64,000 nucleotides of DNA from Gemmatimonadota bacterium. Its GTDB lineage: Bacteria; JAAXHH01. Where the stretch lies: NCBI GenBank assembly GCA_009841265.1, contig VXMB01000009.1:417911-481910 (forward strand), written 5' to 3'. Each line of letters begins with the position of its first letter. Within the stretch, counting starts at the first letter, position 1. This document shows, in pieces, positions 10,657 through 20,893 of this stretch. Position numbers and translations under genes: made by a program. The notes beneath the pieces were generated by a model. The model saw only the letters and a list, made by a program, of their open reading frames with translations, made no database searches and was not told the origin of the DNA.

Positions 10657-11559
10657 TCAGTACAGCGAACCGGTATTGACGATAGGCTGCGTGGACGACT
10701 CGCTGCAGAGCACGGTGAGGAGATTGCTCACCATGGCGGCCTTGCGTTCTTCGTCCAGGTCGACTACATGCTGGTCCTTCAGTCTTTCCAGGGCCATCTC
10801 CACCATGCCCACCGCGCCGTCCACGATCTTCTGGCGGGCGGCGATGATGGCATCGGCCTGCTGCCGCTGCAGCATCACCTGCGCGATTTCCGGGGCGTAG
10901 GCCAGGTGGTTGATCCGCGCTTCCGATACCGAAACCCCGGCCGCCGCGACCCGTTCCCGTATTTCGTTTCCGAGCGCTTCGGACACTTCCTCTATGGAGG
11001 ACCTCAGGCTGGCGGTCTCCCCCTCGGTCAGGTCATAGGGATAGCTGGTGGCTAAATGGCGAATGGCCGATTCGGACTGTACCTGTATGTATTCGACGAA
11101 ATCGTCCACATCGAAACTCGCCTGGGCCGTATCTTCCACGCGCCAGACCACGACGGCCGAGATCTCGATCGGGTTGCCGTTTTTGTCGTTCACCTTCAGT
11201 CGCTCGCTGTCGAAATTCCTGGCTCGCAGTGAGATCTTCGCCTTGCTGTTGAGGGGATTCACCCACCAGAATCCCTGCTCCCTCACCGTCCCCGTGTATT
11301 TGCCGAACAGCGTAAGCACACTAGCTTCGTTCGGTTCCAGCGTGAAGAATCCCTTGAAGCAGAATCCCAACACGGCGAGGACCGGTATGAAGATAAACAC
11401 CAGCAGGAGCACGTCTCTGACGCTCATTTCCTGCTCCAGTACGGGTGGATTGAACGTGATGACCCAGTCCATGACCACTAACGTCAAAGGAAACAGGACG
11501 ATCAGCCAGACCAACGCCCTCCAGCCGCTGAATTTCAACGGGCTTCGTTCCGTAATCAT
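10657..11559 (-). CDS. SPFH/Band 7 (stomatin-like) membrane protein
   Basis: A 300-residue protein with two N-terminal hydrophobic segments (about 12-35 and 50-68) and then an SPFH domain: [30 protein letters not shown], here spanning about 73-102, followed by [16 protein letters not shown]. The helical part is rich in A, E, Q and R ([19 protein letters not shown]), as in oligomerising slipins. Family members organise membrane microdomains and often work with proteases. The start at 11559 has GGAGGG five bases upstream. The gene has its own promoter and is followed by the Arc-type gene. Confidence 0.92.
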   Translation of the reverse strand: MITERSPLKFSGWRALVWLIVLFPLTLVVMDWVITFNPPVLEQEMSVRDVLLLVFIFIPVLAVLGFCFKGFFTLEPNEASVLTLFGKYTGTVREQGFWWVNPLNSKAKISLRARNFDSERLKVNDKNGNPIEISAVVVWRVEDTAQASFDVDDFVEYIQVQSESAIRHLATSYPYDLTEGETASLRSSIEEVSEALGNEIRERVAAAGVSVSEARINHLAYAPEIAQVMLQRQQADAIIAARQKIVDGAVGMVEMALERLKDQHVVDLDEERKAAMVSNLLTVLCSESSTQPIVNTGSLY

Positions 11560-11608
11560 TGCTTCCCTCCTCGAAATACCTGTCTATGGATAACATATTG
11601 ATATTATT

Positions 11609-11645
11609 ATGATATCATATTAAGAGATAAAGGAACGCCTGTCAA
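11609..11645 (-). promoter_or_regulatory. SPFH-Arc operon promoter with 10-bp palindrome
   Basis: On the minus strand TTGACA (11645-11640) is followed after 17 nt by TAATAT (11622-11617), a near-consensus sigma70 promoter. A perfect palindrome ATGATATCAT (11609-11618) overlaps the end of the -10 box and the expected transcription start. That position suits a repressor site, possibly for the Arc-type protein of the same operon (inference). Confidence 0.7.
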
Positions 11646-11663
11646 GCACATATTTTCAAATAA

Positions 11664-11693
11664 AAAAAGGCACCCCTGTCGAGGTGCCTTTTT
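11664..11693 (-). terminator. Rho-independent terminator after the peroxiredoxin gene
   Basis: Stem AAAAAGGCACC (11664-11674) pairs perfectly with GGTGCCTTTTT (11683-11693) around an 8-nt loop. Reading the minus strand, the stem is followed by a T-run. It is 41 nt past the peroxiredoxin stop, and because the stem ends are A/T runs it could also act on the other strand. Confidence 0.85.
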
Positions 11694-11733
11694 CTTCCTT
11701 TTTCCTTACTGTAACGGCCGTCCGCGGCCGCAA

Positions 11734-12366
11734 TCAGCCCTGGGGCTGCTTCACGTAGCGCAGGTAGGGCTTCACGCGGCGGATGTCGGAGTAGGTCTGG
11801 TCCGCTTCCTCGTCCGTGACCGCCGGCACGATGATGCAATCTTCGCCGCTGGTCCAGTTCACCGGCGTGGCGAGCTTGTGATGAGCCGTCAACTGGAGGG
11901 AATCCACGACGCGCAGGATCTCGTCGAAATTCCGGCCCGTGGACGCGGGGTAGGTCAGCATCAGCTTGATCTTCTTGTCCGGACCGATGACGAACACCGA
12001 ACGTACGGTCATCTTGTCGTCGGCGTTCGGATGGATCATGTCGTAGAGCTGGGCGACTTCCTGGTCAGGATCCGCGATCAGCGGGTAGCTCACGTTCGCG
12101 TTCTGCGTCTCGTTGATGTCGCCGATCCAGCCGCGGTGGGAATCGAGGGGATCCACGCTGATGGCCAGGATCTTGACGTTTCGCCGGGCGAACTCGTGGG
12201 CGATGTTGGCCATGTAACCCAGTTCCGTGGTGCAGACCGGCGTGTAATCCGCAGGATGGGAAAAGAGTATGCCCCAGCCGTCCCCGAGCCATTCGTGAAA
12301 ACGAATCGTTCCCTCGGTGGTTTCAGCGGTGAAATCCGGGGCTTCGTCCATTAAACGTAACGCCAT
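11734..12366 (-). CDS. Peroxiredoxin, Prx6/1-Cys type
   Basis: A 210-residue thiol peroxidase. The peroxidatic cysteine is C45 in HPADYTPVCTTELG, with the catalytic arginine R123 in MTVRSVFVIGPD. The long C-terminal domain (HHKLATPVNWTSGEDCIIVP) is diagnostic of the Prx6 subfamily; it contains a further cysteine, C177. It reduces peroxides in the cytoplasm. The start has GGAGGA five bases upstream. The gene is a single transcription unit with its own promoter (12444-12472) and a strong terminator (11664-11693). Confidence 0.93.
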   Translation of the reverse strand: MALRLMDEAPDFTAETTEGTIRFHEWLGDGWGILFSHPADYTPVCTTELGYMANIAHEFARRNVKILAISVDPLDSHRGWIGDINETQNANVSYPLIADPDQEVAQLYDMIHPNADDKMTVRSVFVIGPDKKIKLMLTYPASTGRNFDEILRVVDSLQLTAHHKLATPVNWTSGEDCIIVPAVTDEEADQTYSDIRRVKPYLRYVKQPQG

Positions 12367-12443
12367 GACAGTCCTCCTGCAAAGGGCTTGCTGTAGATAT
12401 ATGATGGTGAGATCAGTGGCCTGATCCGTCTATTGGCCACGAT

Positions 12444-12472
12444 AATATACCTATTTAGGTCAACAAAGTAAA
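12444..12472 (-). promoter_or_regulatory. Peroxiredoxin promoter with palindromic operator candidate
   Basis: On the minus strand TTTACT (12472-12467) and TATATT (12449-12444) are 17 nt apart. Inside the spacer, touching the -10 box, is the dyad ACCTA-AA-TAGGT (12449-12460). This is a plausible site for a redox-responsive repressor; the regulator is not identified. Confidence 0.6.
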
Positions 12473-12480
12473 GAATAAAA

Positions 12481-13125
12481 TCAACGCGTGCACCAGATCA
12501 GCCCGCGACGGACGATTTCCCGCGCCTCGGGCACGTCGAAATCACTGGCGACGTGACCCAGCGAACAGTGGAATACCTTCCCCTTGCCCCACGGCCTTTT
12601 CCACGCCACGGGCATCACCGTGCCGTCGATCCAGGCGTCGTGATCCCCGCTGAAGGTCGTGGTCGCGAGCACGTGATTGGACGGATCGACGTGCATGTAG
12701 TACTGTTCCGAGTGCATGGCGAAGTCGTCCAGCCCGGCCGTCACGGGGTCGTCGTGATCGGTGACGTTGACTTCGTAGTCGATGATGCCGCCCGGATGGG
12801 ACACCCACTGTCCACCCACCATGTACTGGTAATTCGTGTTGTTGCGGAAGGCGTCCGCCTGCCCGCCGTGCCAGCCGCCGAACCCGGCCCCGGCGGACAC
12901 CGTATCCAGGAGCGCCTTTTCCTGGGCGCCGGTGATCGTGCTCATGGTCACGGTCTGAACGATGAGATCATACGTGGGCATGGCTTCCGCGTCCAGGTAG
13001 GCGGCGAGCGTGTCGCTCTGTGTGATATCGTATCCTTCCGATTCGAGCAGCGGGATGAAGATGTCCTGAGACTGCCTGGGTTCGTGTCCTTCCCAACCAC
13101 CCCAGACGAAAAGGGCCTTAGGCAT
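12481..13125 (-). CDS. ThuA domain-containing protein
   Basis: A 214-residue ThuA-like (class I glutamine amidotransferase-like fold) protein. Recognisable are the opening [14 protein letters not shown], the turn [23 protein letters not shown], and the end [27 protein letters not shown]. ThuA proteins are linked to trehalose or other sugar use and often accompany Gfo/Idh/MocA oxidoreductases; the reaction is not established. AGGAG lies 7 nt upstream of the start. A PhyH gene lies upstream on the same strand. Confidence 0.88.
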   Translation of the reverse strand: MPKALFVWGGWEGHEPRQSQDIFIPLLESEGYDITQSDTLAAYLDAEAMPTYDLIVQTVTMSTITGAQEKALLDTVSAGAGFGGWHGGQADAFRNNTNYQYMVGGQWVSHPGGIIDYEVNVTDHDDPVTAGLDDFAMHSEQYYMHVDPSNHVLATTTFSGDHDAWIDGTVMPVAWKRPWGKGKVFHCSLGHVASDFDVPEAREIVRRGLIWCTR

Positions 13126-13237
13126 GTGGTTGCTCCTATGGTTGCAATTCGATTACTGCCCTATGCGGACCAGGGCACCGTGGTTTCGCGGCCGTCGGGT
13201 TCGCGGATCAGGCCTTCCTGTTCCGGCCGTCCCCCCG

Positions 13238-14098
13238 CTATGACCGCCGTTCCCAGCGGCTCGGGTTCATCCCGGGCGCACTGTCCGACATGCCCTCCGG
13301 CTTGTTGCCGACGCCGAACTCGTAGGTTCGCATGCTGGGATCACCCAGGAAGGGCCGGACGGAATCGGGCATACTTTCCAGGTCCGACGGATCCCGCGGC
13401 TCCACGTCGACGATCGGTCCGGCCCAGGCCGGCCGGTAGGCCACCGCGAGCATGGCCCGAGACCGGTTGCCTCTGTTGGGCAGCGTGCCGTGGAACGTCC
13501 GGTGATTCAGGAACAACGCCGATCCCGCTGTGCAGGGTACGACCACCTCCTCGGGATGGCGCTCGTACCGCTTGTACGGGTGGGCGTCCGCGTGCATGCA
13601 GAGATGGGACCTGGGAACGACCCGGAAGGGCGAGACGTCCAGCGTCAGGTCGTCGAGGTAGTAGAGTACCCGGACGGTAATTGGGCAGCTTCCCTCGTAC
13701 CCGAATATCTTTGAGCCGTAGGGCTGGCCGTCCGTATGGAGACTGATCCCCGGCGTGCCGGGTTCGGACCGGTCGTAGGTATAGTGAATGAAAACCAGGC
13801 GGTCGCCGAACAACTCCTCCAGGAACCCCACCGTGGGTTCGAAGGCGATGAGTTCGGCCAGCTTCGGACTGGCAAGATGCGGATCCCTGCAGCCCCGCTG
13901 CTTTTCGCTGTAGTCCCGTCCGACGGTTTCGAGTCTTTCGCTTTCCGCTTTCAACTCGGCCAGGTGGTCCGGTGAGATCCAGTCCGGGATGATCAGGTAG
14001 CCCTCCTCCTCGATCATCCGGACCCGCTCGCCCCGGGTGAGGGCGCGCCAGTCCCGGTCATCCACATTGATCTGCTGTTCCGCTTGACTGTGCATCAT
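13238..14098 (-). CDS. Phytanoyl-CoA dioxygenase (PhyH) family protein, canonical HxD
   Basis: PhyH-family 2-oxoglutarate oxygenase of 286 residues. Iron ligands H and D are in ISLHTDGQPYG and the distal histidine in HRTFHGTLPNRGNRSR, with the 2-oxoglutarate arginine at the end of that stretch. The start is set at 14098 or the adjacent ATG at 14095, because AAAGGAGGG directly precedes them; the longer frame to 14140 lacks such a site. It lies between purT and the ThuA gene, all on the minus strand. Substrate unknown. Confidence 0.87.
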   Translation of the reverse strand: MMHSQAEQQINVDDRDWRALTRGERVRMIEEEGYLIIPDWISPDHLAELKAESERLETVGRDYSEKQRGCRDPHLASPKLAELIAFEPTVGFLEELFGDRLVFIHYTYDRSEPGTPGISLHTDGQPYGSKIFGYEGSCPITVRVLYYLDDLTLDVSPFRVVPRSHLCMHADAHPYKRYERHPEEVVVPCTAGSALFLNHRTFHGTLPNRGNRSRAMLAVAYRPAWAGPIVDVEPRDPSDLESMPDSVRPFLGDPSMRTYEFGVGNKPEGMSDSAPGMNPSRWERRS

Positions 14099-14200
14099 CC
14101 CTCCTTTCTCCCGAGATCCGGGCGTTGCCGTCTGCGGCAAGTCACCGCCAGCGAACTCCCCGTCCGTCTCCCAGTACAGCGTCGCACCACAATCGGCGCA

Positions 14201-15382
14201 CTACAGTTCGACGCGCACGGATTCCATGGCCCGGACCGCTTTCGCGCGGGCCGCGTCGATGTCATCGCCCCGGGCGACGGCTACGCCAAGGCGCCGGTGA
14301 CCGGAGACCTCGGGCTTGCCGAAGAGAAACAGGCCGGTGTCCGGCTCGGCAAGGGCGGTACCCAGGTTGCCGAACTTCATCCGGTCGGACTCGCCTTCCA
14401 CCACGAGGGCTGCCGACGCGGAAGGACCATGCTGGTGGATCTCCGGGATCGGAAGACCCAGCACGGCCCGTGCGTGCAGGGCGAACTCGGACAGGTCCTG
14501 CGAGATGAGCGTGACCATGCCCGTATCGTGGGGGCGGGGCGAGACTTCGCTGAAGACCACTTCATCGCCCCTGATGAACAACTCAACGCCAAATACGCCA
14601 CGGCCACCGAGTGCGGTGGTGACCGCTGAAGCCGTCCGCCTGGCTTCCGCCCACGCCTTCTCGCTCATGGGCTGGGGCTGCCAGGAGTACCGGTAGTCTC
14701 CATCGACCTGCTCGTGGCCGATGGGCAGGCAGAAACCCGTGCCGCCCGCGTGGCGCACTGTCAGGAGCGTGATTTCGTAGTCGAATTCGACGAATCCCTC
14801 TACGATCACCTTGCCCGCGCCGCCGCGGGCCTCGTCGTGCGCGCGCTGCCAGGCGCCGGCCGCCTCCGATGCGTGGCGCACCGTGCTCTGTCCCTTGCCG
14901 GATGAGCTCATGACGGGCTTGATGACGCAGGGCAGGCCGATCTCGCGCACCGCACGTTCGTAGGCTTCGCGGGTCTCGGCGAAGCGATAGGGCGACGTGG
15001 GAAGGCCGAGTTCCTCCGCAGCCAGCCGGCGTATCCCTTCCCGGTTCATGGTCAGGTGGACGGCCCGCGCCGTGGGAACGACGTGGTATCCTTCCGATTC
15101 CAGGTCCACCAGTGCGCCGGTGGCGATGGCTTCTATTTCGGGTACGACGAAATCGGGGTTTTCCCGCTCGATCACCGTGCGCAGGGCGGATGGATCCAGC
15201 ATGTCCACGACATGGGAGCGGTGGGCCACCTGCATGGCCGGCGCGTTGGCGTAACGGTCGACCGCGACCACTTCCACGCCCAGCCGCTGGAACTCGATGA
15301 CCACTTCCTTGCCCAGTTCGCCCGAGCCGCACATCAGCACCCGGGTCGCCGAAGGGGACAGCGGCGTGCCTAGCACGGCCAT
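14201..15382 (-). CDS. purT: Formate-dependent phosphoribosylglycinamide formyltransferase (PurT)
   Basis: A 393-residue ATP-grasp enzyme that formylates glycinamide ribonucleotide with formate and ATP in purine synthesis. Family signatures: [18 protein letters not shown] at the N-terminal nucleotide fold, [26 protein letters not shown] (ATP-grasp glycine-rich loop), [20 protein letters not shown] and [10 protein letters not shown]. Length matches E. coli PurT (392). AAGGAC lies 6 nt upstream of the start. The gene is 54 nt downstream of pntB on the same strand. Confidence 0.95.
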   Translation of the reverse strand: MAVLGTPLSPSATRVLMCGSGELGKEVVIEFQRLGVEVVAVDRYANAPAMQVAHRSHVVDMLDPSALRTVIERENPDFVVPEIEAIATGALVDLESEGYHVVPTARAVHLTMNREGIRRLAAEELGLPTSPYRFAETREAYERAVREIGLPCVIKPVMSSSGKGQSTVRHASEAAGAWQRAHDEARGGAGKVIVEGFVEFDYEITLLTVRHAGGTGFCLPIGHEQVDGDYRYSWQPQPMSEKAWAEARRTASAVTTALGGRGVFGVELFIRGDEVVFSEVSPRPHDTGMVTLISQDLSEFALHARAVLGLPIPEIHQHGPSASAALVVEGESDRMKFGNLGTALAEPDTGLFLFGKPEVSGHRRLGVAVARGDDIDAARAKAVRAMESVRVEL

Positions 15383-15436
15383 CGGGTCGTCCTTCCGGTA
15401 TGTGTTGCTGATTCCATCATTCCCGGTGCACCGCGG

Positions 15437-16837
<1,401 letters not shown>

Positions 16838-16841
16838 CCGC

Positions 16842-17123
16842 CTACTCCTTTCTCTTGAACATGTCCAGCATGCGGTTGGTCACGAGGTAGCCGCCGACCA
16901 CGTTGATCGTGGCGAAAACCACGGCGGCGGTTCCGAGGACCGTGGTCAGCGTAGAGTACTGGGTTCCGGCCGAGAGGATGGCGCCGATGATCGTGATCCC
17001 CGATATGGCGTTCGAGCCGGACATCAGCGGCGTGTGGAGAATGGGCGGGACCTTGGTGATGACTTCGAATCCGACGAACACCGCCAGGACGAAAATGGTC
17101 AATATGGCAATGGTTTCACCCAT
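16842..17123 (-). CDS. pntAB: NAD(P) transhydrogenase subunit alpha 2 (PntAB), membrane part
   Basis: A 93-residue protein of three hydrophobic helices with the family segment VITKVPPILHTPLMSGSNAI and a short basic tail ending MFKRKE. It supplies the N-terminal membrane helices of the proton channel. The start at 17123 (MGETIAIL) has GAGGAG 6 nt upstream; the longer frame to 17177 overlaps the pntAA stop and has no such site. The three-gene split (pntAA, pntAB, pntB) is that of alphaproteobacteria such as Rhodospirillum rather than the two-gene E. coli form. Confidence 0.93.
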   Translation of the reverse strand: MGETIAILTIFVLAVFVGFEVITKVPPILHTPLMSGSNAISGITIIGAILSAGTQYSTLTTVLGTAAVVFATINVVGGYLVTNRMLDMFKRKE

Positions 17124-17160
17124 GTGGCACTCCTCGATTCGTTCGCCGGTACAAGCCAGC

Positions 17161-18318
17161 TCAGCCGGTACCGTCAAGTACGGAACGGACCAGTTCGTTG
17201 ACGATCTCGCCGTCGCGGGTAACGGTCGCGCCCTGCACGATATCGTCGTCCACGGTCGCGTCCAGCGCGCCGTCGTTGATCATCAGCTTCAGGAAGTTCA
17301 CGATGTTGTTGGAATACATCTGGCTGGCGTGAAAGGGCACGGTCGAAGGCAGGTTCAATTCGCCCACGAGGGTCACGCCGTGTTTGACGACGGTCTTGCC
17401 CGGCTCCGTGATCTCGCAGTTTCCCCCCCGTTCCGCCGCCAGGTCGATCACGACCGAGCCGGGACTCATGCTCTTGACCATGTCTTCCGTCACCAGCACG
17501 GGCGCCGGCTTTCCGGGTACGGCGGCCGTGGTGATCACCACGTCGTTCTCGGATACGACGCGGGCCATCATCTCCCGCTGTTTCTCGTAGAACTGCTCGT
17601 CCATGGCCTGTGCATAACCCCCCGATCCTTCGGATTCCGCGGTGTCGAGCTCCAGCTCCACGAATCGTGCCCCGACACTCTGGACCTGTTCTTTGACGGC
17701 CGGCCGCACGTCGTAGGCCTGGATCACGGCGCCCAGCCGCTTGCAGGTCGCAATGGCCTGCAGGCCCGCCACGCCGACACCCACCACGAAGACATGGGCG
17801 GGCGTGATGGTCCCGGCCGCCGTCATCATCATGGGGAACAGTTTCGGGAGGAATTCGGCCGCCATTAGCGCGGCCTTGTACCCGCCGATATTGGCCTGGG
17901 AGGAAAGGGCGTCCATGCTCTGCGCCCGGGAGGTCCTCGGGATCAACTCCATGGCGCAGGCGGTTGCGCGACGGTCTGAAAGCGCCCGGATCTCGGCGGC
18001 GGCGGACAGCGGTTCCAGAAACCCGATCAGTACCTGTCCCTCGCGCAGCAGCTCGACGTCCGCCATACCCGAGTCGGGATTGGCTCCGCCCCCTCTGACC
18101 TGCACGATCACGTCTGCTTCAGAAAATACCGATCCACGATCCGGTACAACCCTGGCACCGGCCGCTTCATAGTCTGCGTCCGAGATGCCCGCCTCACGGC
18201 CCGCTCCTGCGGAAACCCGGACGGCGCAACCTGCCCGTACCAGGGCGCCAACCCCGGCCGGAACGATGGATACACGCCGTTCGCCCGGACAGGTTTCGTT
18301 AGGGACGCCGATGGTCAT
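17161..18318 (-). CDS. pntAA: NAD(P) transhydrogenase subunit alpha 1 (PntAA), NAD-binding
   Basis: A 385-residue soluble NAD(H)-binding subunit (domain I) of the alanine dehydrogenase/PNT fold. It opens IGVPNETCPGERRVSIVPAG, has the RAQSMDALSSQANIGGYKA segment and the Rossmann motif VVGVGVAGLQAIATCKRLGA, then ITTAAVPGKPAPVLVTEDMV. First gene of the pntAA-pntAB-pntB operon with GGAG upstream of the start and a promoter at 18472-18500. Confidence 0.95.
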   Translation of the reverse strand: MTIGVPNETCPGERRVSIVPAGVGALVRAGCAVRVSAGAGREAGISDADYEAAGARVVPDRGSVFSEADVIVQVRGGGANPDSGMADVELLREGQVLIGFLEPLSAAAEIRALSDRRATACAMELIPRTSRAQSMDALSSQANIGGYKAALMAAEFLPKLFPMMMTAAGTITPAHVFVVGVGVAGLQAIATCKRLGAVIQAYDVRPAVKEQVQSVGARFVELELDTAESEGSGGYAQAMDEQFYEKQREMMARVVSENDVVITTAAVPGKPAPVLVTEDMVKSMSPGSVVIDLAAERGGNCEITEPGKTVVKHGVTLVGELNLPSTVPFHASQMYSNNIVNFLKLMINDGALDATVDDDIVQGATVTRDGEIVNELVRSVLDGTG

Positions 18319-18388
18319 TTACTGCTCCGACTGCGTTGACTGTATTGAATATTCCGGCTGTATCAAATATGCTGGCTGGTCCGACGGT

Positions 18389-18471
18389 GCGGACCATGCG
18401 GACCATGCGGACTGAACGGACCGCATGCTTGCGCCGCGTCGCGGACCGAGTTCTACGCGGACCGAGTTCTA
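18389..18471. repeat. 9-bp and 16-bp direct repeats in the pnt leader
   Basis: The unit gcggaccat occurs at 18389 and 18398, with a third partial copy at 18407. The unit gcggaccgagttcta occurs at 18441 and 18457, 16 bp apart. The second pair lies at the expected transcription start of the pnt promoter, so it could be an operator or simply slippage. Confidence 0.75.
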
Positions 18472-18500
18472 TATATAAGGATTCCTGCCGGACGCGTCAA
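18472..18500 (-). promoter_or_regulatory. Putative promoter of the pnt operon
   Basis: On the minus strand TTGACG (18500-18495) and TATATA (18477-18472) are 17 nt apart. The leader to pntAA would be about 145 nt and includes the direct repeats at 18389-18471. Confidence 0.65.
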
Positions 18501-18684
18501 CTACCAGATTGGACTCTTCGGCGCCGCGGAAAAAAACCCGTGCAAGCCACGCGCATATTGTCAGGGTCACGGTCGCGCGTTATTTTGTATGGAGTGGGCC
18601 TCGAGGATGAAATCGCGAACGGTGGCATCGGTGGAACAGGCGGCCTACATTCCGCTAAGGGAGACGGGCAGCCAAGGAGTCATC

Positions 18685-19533
18685 ATGAACGAATCCGAAC
18701 GCTATGAATTCGACCGCCAGGGCTACATCGTGATCGAAGACCTGCTGGATCCGGGCACCGTCTCCTCGCTGTCGGCGGCGGTGGACGAACTGGAAGCACA
18801 CGCACTGGAGAACCTGGAAAAACCGCCGCGCAAGGTCAGTCCGTGGGGGCCGGATTACCACCGGAATCCGGAACGGGGATATCACGTGGACGGATCGAAC
18901 GCGGAGGGCAGGACCGTCATCATCGAGGACTTCTGGAACGCCGACGAGCGATTCGACGCGCTGGTGAACGACGCGCGCACCATGGCCTATATCGGCGGGA
19001 TCGTCCAGGGCAGGTCCACGATCAACAATTCCGAGATCCGGATCCGCTACCGCGGGAACCTGTCGGGACTGCACGGGGGCATGCGGCTCGAGAACCAAAA
19101 GTACCGGTATGGGTTCAACGCCAACGGAATCGACTGCATGATGGTGCGCATGGTCTATTTTATCCATGACGTGTCCCGGGAACACGGTGCGTTCTGCGTC
19201 ATTCCCGGAACCCACAAGACGAACCTGCCCTGTCCCTATGACGGCAATCCGGACGAGGAACCCGGCGTGGCCGCGCTGGAAGTCAAGGCCGGTGACGCCA
19301 TACTGTTCACGGAGAACCTCCGTCACGGAGGCGTTACCAACAGTTCCGACCGGGTCCGCAAGACGATCCACGTGGGTTATGGGCCCTACTGGATGCTGTC
19401 GCAGAACCAGGCGACCATGGACGAATTTCCCTATGTGACGGAAGCCACTTTCGCCCGATGGGACGACGACCAACGCGCGCTCTTCAAGCCGTGGCACAGG
19501 CCGCGAGGCTGGACCCGAAGCAGCAAAGCATAA
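18685..19533 (+). CDS. PhyH family protein with HxG in place of the HxD iron motif
   Basis: A 282-residue PhyH-type protein. The distal half is canonical: VIPGTHKTN, then H214 in ENLRHGGVTNSSDRVRKTIH with the 2-oxoglutarate arginine 11 residues later (R225). At the expected place of the first two iron ligands, 84 residues before H214, the sequence is SGLHGGMR: H130 is present but the aspartate position is G132. The two other PhyH proteins of this window have HQD and HTD there. Loss of the carboxylate is known in iron/2-oxoglutarate halogenases (HxA or HxG), but may also mean loss of activity. The gene stands 22 nt before an aminotransferase gene and is probably co-transcribed with it. Confidence 0.82.
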   Translation: MNESERYEFDRQGYIVIEDLLDPGTVSSLSAAVDELEAHALENLEKPPRKVSPWGPDYHRNPERGYHVDGSNAEGRTVIIEDFWNADERFDALVNDARTMAYIGGIVQGRSTINNSEIRIRYRGNLSGLHGGMRLENQKYRYGFNANGIDCMMVRMVYFIHDVSREHGAFCVIPGTHKTNLPCPYDGNPDEEPGVAALEVKAGDAILFTENLRHGGVTNSSDRVRKTIHVGYGPYWMLSQNQATMDEFPYVTEATFARWDDDQRALFKPWHRPRGWTRSSKA

Positions 19534-19555
19534 TGACCAGGAAAGGAAGATAAAA

Positions 19556-20893
19556 ATGTCCGTCACCCGTTCCGTAGAACGGTCCATGCGCATGTACCGG
19601 CGGGCCGAGGAACTGATCCCCGGTTGGACACAACTCATCAGCCGGCGGGCAAGCCAGTTTGCCAACGGTGTCAGCCCGGTCTACGCCAGAAGCGCCAAGG
19701 GCGCGCGTTTCGTAGACGTGGACGGCAACGAGTACCTGGACATGATGAACGCGGTCAGCGCCATCATCCTGGGTCACGCCGATGATATCGTTGACGGAGC
19801 GGTGAAGGAACAGATCGACCGGGGCAGTATCTACACGCTGAACGGTCCGCTGGAAATCGAACTGGCCGAGGAACTCGTCAACACAATCCCAAGCGCCGAG
19901 ATGGTGCGATACGCCAAGGCCGGGGGAGAAACCTGCGCCCTGGCCGTGCGGATCGTGCGGGGAACCACCGGCAGGGACATCATCCTCTTCTGCGGATATC
20001 ACGGTTGGCACGATTGGTACCAGTCCGCCAACTACCTCGTCGATCCGGAGAGCGGCGAGTATCCCTTCGCCGGCATCGAGCCGATCGGCGTGCCGAGGGT
20101 GCTGGCCGGGACGGCCATCCCCTTCACGTACGGCGACCTGGACATGCTCTCGGACCTTCTGAAAAAGTACGAGGGACAGGTCGCGGCGGTCATGATGGAA
20201 CCCGCGCGGTCCGATCTCCCGCCGCCTGGCTACCTGGAAGCCGTCAAGTCGCTGACCCACGAAAACGGCGCGCTGCTGATATTCGACGAGGTGTCCTGTG
20301 GCTGGCGCTTCCGCATCGGGGGATTCCAGGAGTATACCGGGGTGACGCCCGACGTTACCACCCTGGCCAAGGCCATGTCGAACGGATACGCCATGGGCGC
20401 CGTCGTAGGGTCCCGCGAGGCCATGGCGCCCGCCGCGTCGATGTTCGTATCCAGTTCCTACTGGAGCGACAACGTGGGCCTTGCCGCGGCGCTGACCACT
20501 ATTCGTGAGTTGAAGCGACGGGACTCGGTACCTTTCTTCGATGCCATGGGCGAACTGGTCAAGAAGACGATAAACGACGCCTTCGCGAGCGCGGGACTGC
20601 CCGGCGCCTGCGTGGGCCTATCCCACAATCCCGGACTCGCCTTCGACCTGCCCGATCCGGAACTCACCCCCATCGTCTCCACGCTGTTCGTACAGGAGAT
20701 GTCGCGCCGGGGCATCTTCACCCCTACCTCGTTTCGGGTCACCATGGCTCATACGGAGGAAGACGTCCGGCAACTGGGCGAGGCGGCCGCCGAGGTTTTC
20801 GGGCTCATCAAATCGGGCCTGGACCACGGCAACCTGTCGGAACTGCTTGAATGCGACCTCAAGAAGGAACCCTTCAGGAGGCTGGTCAGGTGA
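19556..20893 (+). CDS. Class III aminotransferase/glutamate-1-semialdehyde aminomutase-like protein
   Basis: A 445-residue PLP enzyme of fold type I. Typical elements: GNEYLDMMNAVSAIILGHA, the phosphate loop region KAGGETCALAVRIVRGTTGR, GYHGWHDWYQ, IFDEVSCGWRF and the PLP lysine in TTLAKAMSNGYAMGAVVG. It resembles HemL and related 2,1-aminomutases or aminotransferases. The neighbour is a PhyH gene rather than heme genes on the same strand, so a secondary amino-sugar or amino-acid substrate is as likely as heme precursor synthesis. The start has AGGAAAGGAAG upstream. Its 3' end overlaps the convergent protoporphyrinogen oxidase gene by 8 bases. Confidence 0.87.
   Translation: MSVTRSVERSMRMYRRAEELIPGWTQLISRRASQFANGVSPVYARSAKGARFVDVDGNEYLDMMNAVSAIILGHADDIVDGAVKEQIDRGSIYTLNGPLEIELAEELVNTIPSAEMVRYAKAGGETCALAVRIVRGTTGRDIILFCGYHGWHDWYQSANYLVDPESGEYPFAGIEPIGVPRVLAGTAIPFTYGDLDMLSDLLKKYEGQVAAVMMEPARSDLPPPGYLEAVKSLTHENGALLIFDEVSCGWRFRIGGFQEYTGVTPDVTTLAKAMSNGYAMGAVVGSREAMAPAASMFVSSSYWSDNVGLAAALTTIRELKRRDSVPFFDAMGELVKKTINDAFASAGLPGACVGLSHNPGLAFDLPDPELTPIVSTLFVQEMSRRGIFTPTSFRVTMAHTEEDVRQLGEAAAEVFGLIKSGLDHGNLSELLECDLKKEPFRRLVR

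Larger units (their letters stand above)
18319..18684. other. Intergenic region between divergent pntAA and PhyH genes
   Basis: This 366-base divergent spacer holds the pnt promoter and two short tandem repeats, described separately. No open frame in it resembles a protein. A start for the plus-strand PhyH gene at ATG 18685 is fixed by AAGGAG five bases upstream. No convincing plus-strand promoter was seen. Confidence 0.7.
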
